From Castellaniella sp040276065 (GTDB taxonomy: Bacteria > Pseudomonadota > Gammaproteobacteria > Burkholderiales > Burkholderiaceae_B), in NCBI RefSeq assembly GCF_040276065.1, contig NZ_JBELOI010000006.1:124001-188000 (forward strand): a stretch of DNA of 64,000 nucleotides, written 5' to 3'. Position numbers and translations under genes: made by a program. Positions 20,282 to 28,576 of the stretch are shown piece by piece (positions within the stretch are counted from its first letter, which is position 1; every line of letters starts with the position of its first letter). The notes under the pieces are model-generated. The model searched no databases, was not told the DNA's origin, and worked only from the letters and a program-made list of their open reading frames with translations.

Positions 20282-20745
20282 GTCAGGCCCAGTTTAAAAA
20301 GATGCTGAAATCCGGCGTCGTCGACGCCAAGGCGGTGTCCGAGGACGAGGCCCTGGCCGCCGCGCGCGAGGCGGGCCTGACGGCGTTCGTGGTCGATTGC
20401 GACCGCGCCCGCAGCCGCTCGGCCGTGCTGAGGGCGGTCGTCAAGGCGGTGGATTTCCCCGAGTATTTCGGCGGCAATCTCGATGCACTCTACGACTGCC
20501 TGTGCGACACCATGCTCGACCAGAAGGAAGGCCTGTTCCTGTGGTTCCGGCACCTGCATTCCGGCGACCCGGCGCTGGCCGAGGAGGCCGTCGCGATCGA
20601 GGCGGTCTGCGAGGACGCGATCGAGTTCGCCAACAACAACGACCGCCGCTTCGCCTTCGCCATCCAGCATGCGGGCCGGCATCCCGATCCGGAACCCGGC
20701 ATCGAGCCCACTCCGTATTCCGGCCATCGCGAGGAAAGCCTCTGA
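20278..20745 (+). CDS. Barstar-like protein
   Basis: A 155-aa protein whose residues ~35-110 match the barstar (ribonuclease inhibitor) fold: FVVDCDRARSRSAVLRAVVK, then the hallmark DFPEYFGGNLDALYDCLCD. The acidic tail contains a stretch of NNNDRRFAFAI and ends in EREESL-like charge. Barstar inhibits barnase-type secreted RNases in Bacillus; no barnase gene is next to it here, so it may inhibit an RNase encoded elsewhere or have another role. AAGGAG precedes the ATG, which overlaps the patatin stop (ATGA). Confidence 0.85.
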   Translation: MSQAQFKKMLKSGVVDAKAVSEDEALAAAREAGLTAFVVDCDRARSRSAVLRAVVKAVDFPEYFGGNLDALYDCLCDTMLDQKEGLFLWFRHLHSGDPALAEEAVAIEAVCEDAIEFANNNDRRFAFAIQHAGRHPDPEPGIEPTPYSGHREESL

Positions 20746-20770
20746 CCGGTGTCCCGCGCCAGGGGCCGCT

Positions 20771-21502
20771 TCACCAGCCCAGCAGGGCCGTCGCCGCCGC
20801 GATCAACGCGAGGCCGGCGGTCTCGGTGCGCAGCACGCGCGGCCCCAGGACGACCGGAACCAGCCCGGCCGCCGCCGCCGCGGCCTGCTCGGCCTCGGAC
20901 CAGCCCCCCTCGGGGCCGACCAGCAGGCTCAGGCGCGTGCGCACGGGCGCCAGCGCCTGAGCCAGGGGCACGGCGCCTTCGGGGTGGCAGAACAGCGCCG
21001 GGCCGTCCTCGGCGCCCAATAAATCCAGCGCCTCGCCAAACGTCAGGGGGTCGACGACGCTCATCAGGCGGTTGCGGCCGCATTGCTCGCTCGCGGCGCC
21101 GGCGATGGCGCGCCAGCGCGCCAGGCGTTTGTCCAGGCGGGGGCCGGCCAGGCGCAGTATGCTGCGCTCGGCGGCGATCGGCACCAGGCGCGCCGCGCCG
21201 GTCTCGACGGCCTTTTCGACGATCCAGTCCATCTTGTCGCCCCCGGCCAGCCCCTGCAGCAGGGTGATGCGGCCCGGCAGCTCGCGTTCGACGGGGTCGT
21301 GCGCCCCGGTGTCGGCCCAGGCGGCGCCGCCGTCCACGCGCAGCACGGCGGCGTACTCGCCGCCATGGCCGTCGAACAGCGTGATCGCGGCGCCCGGGCG
21401 CAAGCGCAGCACCCGCAGGGCGTGGTGGGCGAGGGCCTCGGGCAGGTCGATGCGGGCATGGGGCGCCAGCGGCGTCGGGCAATGAAAACGGGGTGCGGGC
21501 AT
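20771..21502 (-). CDS. rsmE: 16S rRNA (uracil-1498-N3)-methyltransferase
   Basis: SPOUT-class methyltransferase that modifies U1498 of 16S rRNA using SAM. 243 aa, normal length. The N-terminal PUA-like domain begins MPAPRFHCPTPLAPHARI with HHALRVLRLRPGA. The SPOUT knot motifs are present: LLVGPEGGWSEAE near 190, and VLGPRVLRTETAGLALIAA near 215-233. LLQGLAGGDKMDWIVEKAVE (about 80-99) matches the family block with K-x-x-x-I..K. The start at 21502 was chosen by homology; the frame is open upstream to 21661 but that part is unlike the family. Confidence 0.95.
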   Translation of the reverse strand: MPAPRFHCPTPLAPHARIDLPEALAHHALRVLRLRPGAAITLFDGHGGEYAAVLRVDGGAAWADTGAHDPVERELPGRITLLQGLAGGDKMDWIVEKAVETGAARLVPIAAERSILRLAGPRLDKRLARWRAIAGAASEQCGRNRLMSVVDPLTFGEALDLLGAEDGPALFCHPEGAVPLAQALAPVRTRLSLLVGPEGGWSEAEQAAAAAAGLVPVVLGPRVLRTETAGLALIAAATALLGW

Positions 21503-21687
21503 GCCGGGGTTGCGCGTGGGGGGACGGGCGCCGGGCGGCGCCCTTGCCGTTGGGGGATTCGTTGGCCGCTGGGCGGATTCGGAGCTTCTGTGCGGACTAT
21601 AAACCGGATCGCCCGGGATGGTAAAATCTGCAGCTTTGAATCCTTTTTTTGGCGTGTCCAACCTTTTGCGCCGCGCCCCGACAACTT

Positions 21688-23730
21688 ATGAGCATCCCCG
21701 CGCCCGATCCCTCCATGGCCAACGTGATCCGCGTGCTGGCCATGGATGCCGTCCAACAAGCCAATTCCGGGCATCCGGGGGCGCCGATGGGGATGGCCGA
21801 CATCGCCCACGTGCTGTGGGCGCGGCATCTGCGCCACAATCCGGCGGATCCGGCCTGGATCGACCGCGACCGCTTCGTGCTGTCCAACGGCCATGGGTCC
21901 ATGTTGATCTACGCCCTGCTGCATCTCACCGGCTACGACCTGCCCATCGAGGAACTGCGGCGCTTTCGCCAACTGCACTCCCGCACGCCCGGCCACCCCG
22001 AGGTCGGCATCACCCCGGGCGTCGAGACCACCACCGGCCCGCTCGGCCAGGGGCTGGCCAACGCCGTGGGCATGGCGCTCGCCGAGGCGCTGCTGGCCCG
22101 CGAGTTCAACCGGCCCGGCTACGGGATCATCGACCACGACACCTATGCCTTCGTCGGCGACGGCTGCCTGATGGAGGGCATTTCGCACGAGGCGTGCTCG
22201 CTGGCGGGCACCCTGGGGCTGTCGCGGCTGATCGTGTTCTATGACGACAACGGCATTTCCATCGACGGCGAGGTGCGCGACTGGTTTGCCGACGACACCC
22301 CGGCCCGCTTCGAGGCCTACGGCTGGAACGTCCTGCGCGGCGTCGACGGTCACGACATGGCGGCCATCGAGGCCGCGGTCGCCCAGGCCCAGGCCAATGC
22401 CGCGGCCGGCCGCGGGCCGACCCTGGTGTGTTGCCGCACCGTCATCGGCAAGGGCGCGCCCAGCAAGGCCGGCAGCGAAAAGGTCCACGGCGCCCCCCTG
22501 GGCGCGGACGAAATCGCCGCCGCGCGCCAGGCCATGGGCTGGACGCACGGCCCCTTCGAGATTCCGGCCGAGGTCTACGAGTACTGGGACGCCCGCGCGC
22601 GCGGCGCGCGCCGCCAGGCCGACTGGGAGGCGCTCTTTGCCCGCTATGCCGAGGCGTATCCCGCCGAGGCCGCCGAGCTGCGCCGCCGCATGGCCGGCGC
22701 GCTGCCCGCCGATTTCGCGCAGCGCGCCGCCGAGGTGCTGGGCACGACCCAGGATCGCGGCGAATCCATCGCCTCGCGCAAGGCATCGCAGCAATCCATC
22801 GAGGCGTTCGCCGCCCTCCTGCCGGAAATGCTGGGCGGTTCAGCCGACCTGACCGGCTCCAATTTCACCGACTGGAAGGGGGTCGCACCGGTGCGCGCCG
22901 GCGGCGACGGCATCCAGGCAGGCCGCCACATCAACTATGGGGTGCGCGAGTTCGGCATGGCGGCGATCATGAACGGCATGGCGCTGCATGGCGGCTATCT
23001 GCCCTTCGGCGGCACCTTCCTGACCTTTTCGGACTATTCCCGCAATGCCCTGCGTATGGCGGCGCTGATGCGCCAGCGCGTGATCCACGTCTTCACCCAC
23101 GATTCGATCGGCCTGGGCGAGGACGGCCCCACCCACCAGTCGATCGAGCACGCCGGCAGCCTGCGCCTGATCCCCAATCTGCACGTCTGGCGGCCCTGCG
23201 ACACCACCGAGACCGCGGCCGCCTGGACGGCGGCGCTGTCGCGCCCGGCCAGCATGGGCATGGCGGTGCGCGAGGGCGGTCCCTCGGCTCTGTTGCTGTC
23301 GCGCCAGAACCTGCCCTTCGTGGCGCGCGACGTGCCGACCACCGAGGCCATTGCCCGTGGCGGCTATGTGCTGCGCGACGCCCCGGGCGCCCGGGCGGTC
23401 ATCATCGCCACCGGCTCCGAGGTCGGGCTGGCCCTCCAGGCCCAGGACCTGCTCGCGACCCGCGGCGTCGCCACCCGCGTCGTGTCCATGCCCTGCACCG
23501 AGGTGTTCGACGCCCAGGCGGCTGATTGGCGTGCCGCCGTGCTGCCCGCCGACCTGCCGCGCGTCGCCGTCGAGGCCGGCGGCACGGCCACCTGGTACAA
23601 GTACGTCGGCTCCCAGGGCGCCGTCGTCGGCATCGACACCTACGGCGAATCCGCACCCGCCGGGGTATTGTTCAAACATTTCAACCTGACGGCCGAACAT
23701 GTCGCCGCCACGGTCGAGCAGCTTTTGTAA
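21688..23730 (+). CDS. tkt: Transketolase
   Basis: Thiamine-diphosphate enzyme of the non-oxidative pentose phosphate (or Calvin) pathway. 680 aa. It begins NVIRVLAMDAVQQANSGHPGAPMGMAD with the substrate-binding His. The ThDP/Mg motif is VGDGCLMEGISHEA near 160 through YDDNGISIDG near 187. The pyrimidine-domain block is GVREFGMAAIMNGMALHGGY near 423, with DSIGLGEDGPTHQ (about 476). Fifteen bases separate its stop from the ATG of gap. TAAAAT at about 21621-21626 is a possible -10. Confidence 0.97.
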   Translation: MSIPAPDPSMANVIRVLAMDAVQQANSGHPGAPMGMADIAHVLWARHLRHNPADPAWIDRDRFVLSNGHGSMLIYALLHLTGYDLPIEELRRFRQLHSRTPGHPEVGITPGVETTTGPLGQGLANAVGMALAEALLAREFNRPGYGIIDHDTYAFVGDGCLMEGISHEACSLAGTLGLSRLIVFYDDNGISIDGEVRDWFADDTPARFEAYGWNVLRGVDGHDMAAIEAAVAQAQANAAAGRGPTLVCCRTVIGKGAPSKAGSEKVHGAPLGADEIAAARQAMGWTHGPFEIPAEVYEYWDARARGARRQADWEALFARYAEAYPAEAAELRRRMAGALPADFAQRAAEVLGTTQDRGESIASRKASQQSIEAFAALLPEMLGGSADLTGSNFTDWKGVAPVRAGGDGIQAGRHINYGVREFGMAAIMNGMALHGGYLPFGGTFLTFSDYSRNALRMAALMRQRVIHVFTHDSIGLGEDGPTHQSIEHAGSLRLIPNLHVWRPCDTTETAAAWTAALSRPASMGMAVREGGPSALLLSRQNLPFVARDVPTTEAIARGGYVLRDAPGARAVIIATGSEVGLALQAQDLLATRGVATRVVSMPCTEVFDAQAADWRAAVLPADLPRVAVEAGGTATWYKYVGSQGAVVGIDTYGESAPAGVLFKHFNLTAEHVAATVEQLL

Positions 23731-23744
23731 ACAGGAGATCCATC

Positions 23745-24758
23745 ATGACCATACGCGTAGCGATCAATGGCTATGGCCGCATCGGCCGCAACATCCTCCG
23801 GGCCCACTACGAGGATGGCAAGCAGCACGACCTCCAGATCGTGGCGATCAACGACCTGGGCGACCCCAAGACCAATGCCCACCTCACCCGCTATGACACG
23901 GCCCACGGCCGTTTCCCCGGCACCGTCGAGGTCGATGGCGACCACTTGGTCGTCAACGGCGATCGCATCCGCGTGCTGGCCGAGCGCGATCCGGCCAAAC
24001 TGCCCTGGGGCGAGCTCGGGGTGGATGTGGTGCTCGAATGCACCGGCCTGTTCACGTCCAAGGAAAAGGCCTCGGCCCACCTCAAGGGCGGCGCGAAAAA
24101 GGTCATCATCTCGGCCCCCGGCGGCAAGGACGTCGACGCCACCATCGTCTACGGCGTCAATCATCAGGTCCTGAAGGCCACCGACACCGTCATCTCGAAC
24201 GCCTCCTGCACCACCAACTGCCTGGCGCCGCTGGTCTATGCGCTGAACAAGGACCTGGGCGTGGTCAACGGCCTCATGACCACGGTGCACGCCTACACCA
24301 ACGACCAGGTGCTGACCGACGTCTATCACTCGGACCTGCGCCGTGCGCGCTCGGCCACGCAAAGCATGATCCCGACCAAGACCGGCGCGGCCTCGGCCGT
24401 CGGCCTGGTCCTGCCCGAGCTCAACGGCAAACTCGACGGCTACGCCATCCGCGTGCCGACGATCAATGTGTCCATCGTCGACCTGACCTTCGTCGCCGCG
24501 CGCGCGACCACGGTGGCCGAGGTCAACGGCATCCTCGAGGCGGCCGCCAACGGCCCCCTGAAGGGCATCCTCGACTACACCACCGAGCCCCTGGTTTCGG
24601 TCGACTTCAACCACACCGCGGTGTCCAGCACGGTGGACGCGGGCTTGACCAAGGTGTCCGAGGGCACGCTGGTCAAGGTCGGCTCCTGGTACGACAACGA
24701 GTGGGGTTTCTCCAACCGCATGCTCGACACCACGGTTGCCCTGATGCAGGCCAAGTAA
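23745..24758 (+). CDS. gap: Glyceraldehyde-3-phosphate dehydrogenase, type I
   Basis: Oxidises glyceraldehyde-3-phosphate to 1,3-bisphosphoglycerate with NAD(P)+. 337 aa. NAD-binding INGYGRIGRNILRAHYE is at the N-terminus and the catalytic Cys is in ISNASCTTNCLAP (about C156). Phosphate-site residues lie in TGAASAVGLVLPELNGKL, and the end is SWYDNEWGFSNRM. The family-typical Asp of NAD-specific enzymes is present in VAINDLGD (near 34). AGGAGAT precedes the ATG; 14 bases separate it from tkt, so they are probably cotranscribed. Confidence 0.97.
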   Translation: MTIRVAINGYGRIGRNILRAHYEDGKQHDLQIVAINDLGDPKTNAHLTRYDTAHGRFPGTVEVDGDHLVVNGDRIRVLAERDPAKLPWGELGVDVVLECTGLFTSKEKASAHLKGGAKKVIISAPGGKDVDATIVYGVNHQVLKATDTVISNASCTTNCLAPLVYALNKDLGVVNGLMTTVHAYTNDQVLTDVYHSDLRRARSATQSMIPTKTGAASAVGLVLPELNGKLDGYAIRVPTINVSIVDLTFVAARATTVAEVNGILEAAANGPLKGILDYTTEPLVSVDFNHTAVSSTVDAGLTKVSEGTLVKVGSWYDNEWGFSNRMLDTTVALMQAK

Positions 24759-24828
24759 GGCGGACCGGCAGGCACACCGAGGGCGGGGCGACCCGCCCTC
24801 ATTGCATCCACTCACTGGAATTTCCGAT

Positions 24829-26028
24829 ATGAGCACCTCCGTCCTGACCCTGTCCGGCCTGGCCCGATCCGGCGCCCTGGCGGGCAAGCGGGTCTTTATC
24901 CGCTCCGACCTCAACGTGCCCCTGGACGCCGGTCGCATCACCGAGGACACGCGCGTGCGCGCCTCGGTGCCGGCCATCCGCATGGCCCTGGACGCGGGGG
25001 CAGCCGTCCTGGTCACCTCGCACCTGGGCCGTCCCAAGGAAGGCGTCCTGAATCCCGAGGACTCTCTCGAGCCCGTGGCGCGCCGCCTGGCCGAACTGCT
25101 CGGCCAGCCCGTGCGTCTGCTGCGCGATTGGGTCGGCGGCGTGCAGGCGGCGCCGGGCGAGGTCGTCCTGCTCGAGAACTGCCGGACCAACCCTGGGGAA
25201 AAAAAGAACGACCCGGAACTGGCGCGCCGCATGGCCGCGCTGTGCGACGTGTACGTGAATGACGCGTTTGGCACGGCGCACCGTGCCGAGGCGACCACCG
25301 AGGGCATCGCGCGCGTTGCGCCCGTGGCCTGCGCCGGCCCCCTGCTTGAGGCCGAGCTGACGGCGCTGGGCAAGGCCCTGCAGTCGCCGCGCCGCCCGAT
25401 GGTGGCCATCGTCGGTGGCTCCAAGGTGTCGACCAAGCTCTCCATCCTGCAGTCCCTGGCCGAGCGCGTCGACCAATTGATCGTGGGCGGCGGCATCGCC
25501 AACACGTTCATGCTGGCCGCCGGCCTGCCCATCGGCAAGTCGCTGGCCGAGCCCGATCAGGTCGGGCAGGCGCGCGCCGTCATCGAGGCGATGCGCGCGC
25601 GCGGGGTCGAGGTGCCGATTCCCGAGGATGTGGTGGTTGCCCAATCTTTTTCGGCGGATGCGCCGGCGACGGTCAAGGATGCGGCCGACGTGGGCGCCGA
25701 GGACTTGATCCTGGACATCGGCCCGCGCACGGCGGCGCGTCTGGCCGCGCAACTGCGCGAGGCGGGCACGATCGTCTGGAATGGCCCGGTGGGCGTGTTT
25801 GAGTTCGAGGCTTTCGCGGGGGGCACCCGGGCGATCGCCGAGGCGATCGCGGCCTCGGACGGGTTTTCGATCGCCGGCGGCGGGGATACGCTGGCGGCGA
25901 TCGCAAAGTTCGACATCGCCGACAGGGTCGGCTATATCTCGACGGGCGGCGGGGCCTTTCTCGAATTCCTCGAGGGGAAGTCGCTGCCGGCGGTGGCGGT
26001 GTTGCAGGAGCGGGCGGCGAAGGCCTGA
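24829..26028 (+). CDS. pgk: Phosphoglycerate kinase
   Basis: Makes ATP from 1,3-bisphosphoglycerate. 399 aa, usual length. Substrate-binding RSDLNVPLDAGRITEDTRVR lies at residues ~25-44, SHLGRPKEG near 64 and ENCRTNPGEKKNDPEL near 118 (C-R in place of the usual V-R-F). The nucleotide-binding end is WNGPVGVFEFEAFAGGT near 320, and GGGDTLAAI near 355. It follows gap by 70 bases. In relatives pyruvate kinase follows; here a converging GGDEF gene ends 21 bases beyond. Confidence 0.97.
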   Translation: MSTSVLTLSGLARSGALAGKRVFIRSDLNVPLDAGRITEDTRVRASVPAIRMALDAGAAVLVTSHLGRPKEGVLNPEDSLEPVARRLAELLGQPVRLLRDWVGGVQAAPGEVVLLENCRTNPGEKKNDPELARRMAALCDVYVNDAFGTAHRAEATTEGIARVAPVACAGPLLEAELTALGKALQSPRRPMVAIVGGSKVSTKLSILQSLAERVDQLIVGGGIANTFMLAAGLPIGKSLAEPDQVGQARAVIEAMRARGVEVPIPEDVVVAQSFSADAPATVKDAADVGAEDLILDIGPRTAARLAAQLREAGTIVWNGPVGVFEFEAFAGGTRAIAEAIAASDGFSIAGGGDTLAAIAKFDIADRVGYISTGGGAFLEFLEGKSLPAVAVLQERAAKA

Positions 26029-26041
26029 TGGCCGGGGCTGG

Positions 26042-26054
26042 CCTGATATTCAGG
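26042..26054. terminator. Short palindrome between convergent pgk and the GGDEF gene
   Basis: CCTGATATTCAGG reads the same on both strands and lies exactly between the two convergent stop codons, overlapping the end of the minus-strand gene. There is no T run, so it is at best a weak bidirectional terminator. Confidence 0.3.
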
Positions 26055-27825
26055 CGTTCGACATCGCGACTCGGTTGCGTCCCGAATGCTTCGCTGCATA
26101 GAGGGTGATGTCCGCTCGACTGATCATCGTCACGACATCGTCGCCAGGGCCGAAGGATGTGACGCCAAAGCTTGCCGTCATTTTCCCGATGCACGGAAAA
26201 TCATGCGCCTCGATCGCGGCGCGCAGTTTTTCCGCCAGCTTGGCCGCGTCGCTCGAGTCGGCGTTCGGCGCGATGATCAGGAACTCTTCCCCGCCCCAGC
26301 GCCCCACCGTGTCGACGGTGCGCGTGCAGGCCGTCAGGACCTTGGCGGTACTCACCAGCACCTCGTCACCGGCCAGGTGGCCGTGCAGGTCGTTGACCTG
26401 CTTGAAGTGATCCAGGTCGAGCAAAATGATCGAAAAAGGTGTGGCGTAGCGCAGCGCCCGCTGCAGGCTCTGCTCCAGCACGTGATCCAGCTCGATCCGG
26501 TTGACCAAGTGGGTCAGGCGGTCCGTCCGGGACAGCTTGGTGATTTCGCGATTGGAGGCTTCGAGCTCCGCGGTGACGGCGTCGATGAAGCGCATCAAGC
26601 GCGACACCACTCGCGTGTGCTTGTGCGCATAGGGGTCGCTGCTATGGGTTTCCGCGGCGGCGCGCGGCGTCGGCGGCCGGCTCGAACGGGCGCGGGCCTC
26701 GCCTTCGCGCAAGCCAACGGCCACCATGGTGGAATTCAACAGCCTGAGATTGCCAGAGGAGTAGAACTCTCCGTAGGTATAGAAACCGAAGGTCGGCGCC
26801 AAGGCTTCGAAGGGCAGGGTTTCCAGGTCCACATCATTTTGCATCAAGAAGCGGCGGCATCCGCAGGTATAGAGAAAAATCGCTTGCGGCGAAAAGTCGG
26901 CCATGGCGTGATGGATGTGCAGGGCATCGCTGACAATCAGATCCATATCGCCATAACCGATGCGGAAATGCTCGCCCTCCTGGATGTCGGCGACAAACTG
27001 CAAGGCGCCATCCCTGCTTGCCGCGATGGGCACCCTGGCCAATTGTTCACCGGCCCGCTCAAAGAGGAACGGGAACTCCAAGGCATTAAGGAAAAAATTC
27101 TCGTCATTGGATATGTTGAGATAGCGCCGGTACACATCGAAGGCGGGCTTGCCGTCTATCGTCTTGACCGATAGCTGATCGACCTCGGTGACCTGCATCG
27201 ATCGGCTCAGGGGCCGCCAGCCGAGGTAGGTGCTCGACTCGATGTGCAGCTCGTCGCCGGCGAGCGCCACCGCCACCGCGCCCTGCGAGTATTGCTGGTC
27301 GCCGGCGAATACCAGCGAGTGCGCCATGGCGGCATAATCGGCCGCTCCGCCGCCGAAAATAGGCAGGCGGCCCGCAGTGGATTCAATGCCTTGCAGCAGG
27401 GCGCCGGCATCGATGCTCAATGGGGTGGCCAGCAGAATGACGCCGGCGATCGTGCCCGGGCACTGGCTGATGCGCGTCCCCAGTTCCGCACCCGCCTGGC
27501 GCGTGTCCCCATCCGGGGGGCAAGGCATCGCCACCACAGAGAGCGTGGAAGTCTCAAAACAGGTGATCCCGATCACGGTGCTGCCGGTGAGCAACCGTCC
27601 TTCGTATACTTCGCCGACCGTGGTTGCGCCCACGGCGATTGCCGACGGCAGCGCGGTGCGTATGAGCGCCGAAATCGCCCGCACGTGCTCGCTGCGTGTG
27701 TCCGCCGAGAAAATCTGGACCAATATGGCAGAGGATGCCGACGCGGTCGCCAGAAGCTGGCTGTCGTTGAGCAGAGCCTCCAGTGCGTCTTGAGTGGCGT
27801 AGCGGTGAGAAAAGTGGGTAATCAT
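26050..27825 (-). CDS. FIST-domain sensor diguanylate cyclase (GGDEF)
   Basis: A 591-aa cytoplasmic signalling protein. Residues ~25-220 are a FIST N domain (AVGATTVGEVYEGRLLTGST, IFGGGAADY) and ~225-370 a FIST C domain (IFLYTCGCRRFLMQ, GFYTYGEFY), proposed to sense small molecules such as amino acids. A coiled segment (about 400-430, RLMRFIDAVTAELEASNREI) leads to the GGDEF domain (about 430-590). The active site reads GGEEF, and RTVD sits five residues before it, so an allosteric c-di-GMP I-site is present. It should make c-di-GMP. There is no EAL domain. The gene opposes the surrounding glycolytic genes. Confidence 0.93.
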   Translation of the reverse strand: MITHFSHRYATQDALEALLNDSQLLATASASSAILVQIFSADTRSEHVRAISALIRTALPSAIAVGATTVGEVYEGRLLTGSTVIGITCFETSTLSVVAMPCPPDGDTRQAGAELGTRISQCPGTIAGVILLATPLSIDAGALLQGIESTAGRLPIFGGGAADYAAMAHSLVFAGDQQYSQGAVAVALAGDELHIESSTYLGWRPLSRSMQVTEVDQLSVKTIDGKPAFDVYRRYLNISNDENFFLNALEFPFLFERAGEQLARVPIAASRDGALQFVADIQEGEHFRIGYGDMDLIVSDALHIHHAMADFSPQAIFLYTCGCRRFLMQNDVDLETLPFEALAPTFGFYTYGEFYSSGNLRLLNSTMVAVGLREGEARARSSRPPTPRAAAETHSSDPYAHKHTRVVSRLMRFIDAVTAELEASNREITKLSRTDRLTHLVNRIELDHVLEQSLQRALRYATPFSIILLDLDHFKQVNDLHGHLAGDEVLVSTAKVLTACTRTVDTVGRWGGEEFLIIAPNADSSDAAKLAEKLRAAIEAHDFPCIGKMTASFGVTSFGPGDDVVTMISRADITLYAAKHSGRNRVAMSNA

Positions 27826-27938
27826 CGCATGACCCCGGCTCCCCTGTTGCGGGCAGTGTACAGTATTGCTGTGCCCGGATGAGGGGATGGTCGCCCGCGC
27901 CTGAATCGGCACATTCCATCGTCGTCTGGAGCCCATGC

Positions 27939-28559
27939 ATGTCCGAGATTTTTCCTTTGTGGCGTAGCCACCCCGACGAGTTGCTCGTGGGCCTCGTCTC
28001 GGTGTCCGACCGCGCCTCGTCCGGCGCCTACCAGGATCAGGGGATCCCCGCCCTCGAGCGTTGGTTGCGCGGCGCGCTCACGCGCGAGCCGGTGATCGTC
28101 ACGCGCCTCATCCCCGACGAGCGCGACCGGATCGCCGCCACCTTGCGCGAGCTCGTCGACGGGGCCGGCTGCGACCTCGTCCTGACCACCGGTGGCACGG
28201 GCCCGGCCCGCCGCGACGTGACGCCCGAGGCCACCCTGGACGTGGCCACCCGCGAGATGCCCGGTTTTGCCGAGCAGATGCGCCAGGTCAGCCTGCGCTT
28301 TGTCCCGACCGCGATTCTGTCGCGCCAGGTCGCGGTGATCCGCGAGATGCCCGGCCACGCCGCCTTGATCATCAACCTGCCGGGGCAGCCCAAGGCCATC
28401 CAGGAAACCCTCGAGGGTCTGCGCGGCCTGGACGGCGCGGTCCAGGTGCCGGGGATTTTCGCCGCCGTGCCGTATTGCCTGGACTTGATTGGGGGGCCCT
28501 ACGTGGAAACGCATGCGGCCGTCGTCGAGGCGTTCCGGCCCAAATCAGCGCGCCGCTGA
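27939..28559 (+). CDS. mog: Molybdopterin adenylyltransferase-like protein (MogA/MoaB family)
   Basis: A 206-aa protein of the MoCF-biosynthesis fold that adenylylates molybdopterin before metal insertion. VGLVSVSDRASSGAYQDQGI (about 20-39) and the signature LTTGGTGPARRDVTPEAT (about 81-98) are clear. RYVPTAI-like RFVPTAILSRQ and LIINLPGQPKAIQETL match MogA more than MoaB. The start at 27939 begins with the family sequence; longer upstream frames do not. It lies divergent from the FIST-GGDEF gene and 17 bases before the oxidoreductase gene. Confidence 0.88.
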   Translation: MSEIFPLWRSHPDELLVGLVSVSDRASSGAYQDQGIPALERWLRGALTREPVIVTRLIPDERDRIAATLRELVDGAGCDLVLTTGGTGPARRDVTPEATLDVATREMPGFAEQMRQVSLRFVPTAILSRQVAVIREMPGHAALIINLPGQPKAIQETLEGLRGLDGAVQVPGIFAAVPYCLDLIGGPYVETHAAVVEAFRPKSARR

Positions 28560-28576
28560 CGTCGGGGGGATGGATC

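Noticed and set aside
20278..21502. A barnase-type RNase partner for the barstar-like protein
   Set aside because: Neighbouring genes are a patatin and rsmE; no secreted RNase-like frame is present.
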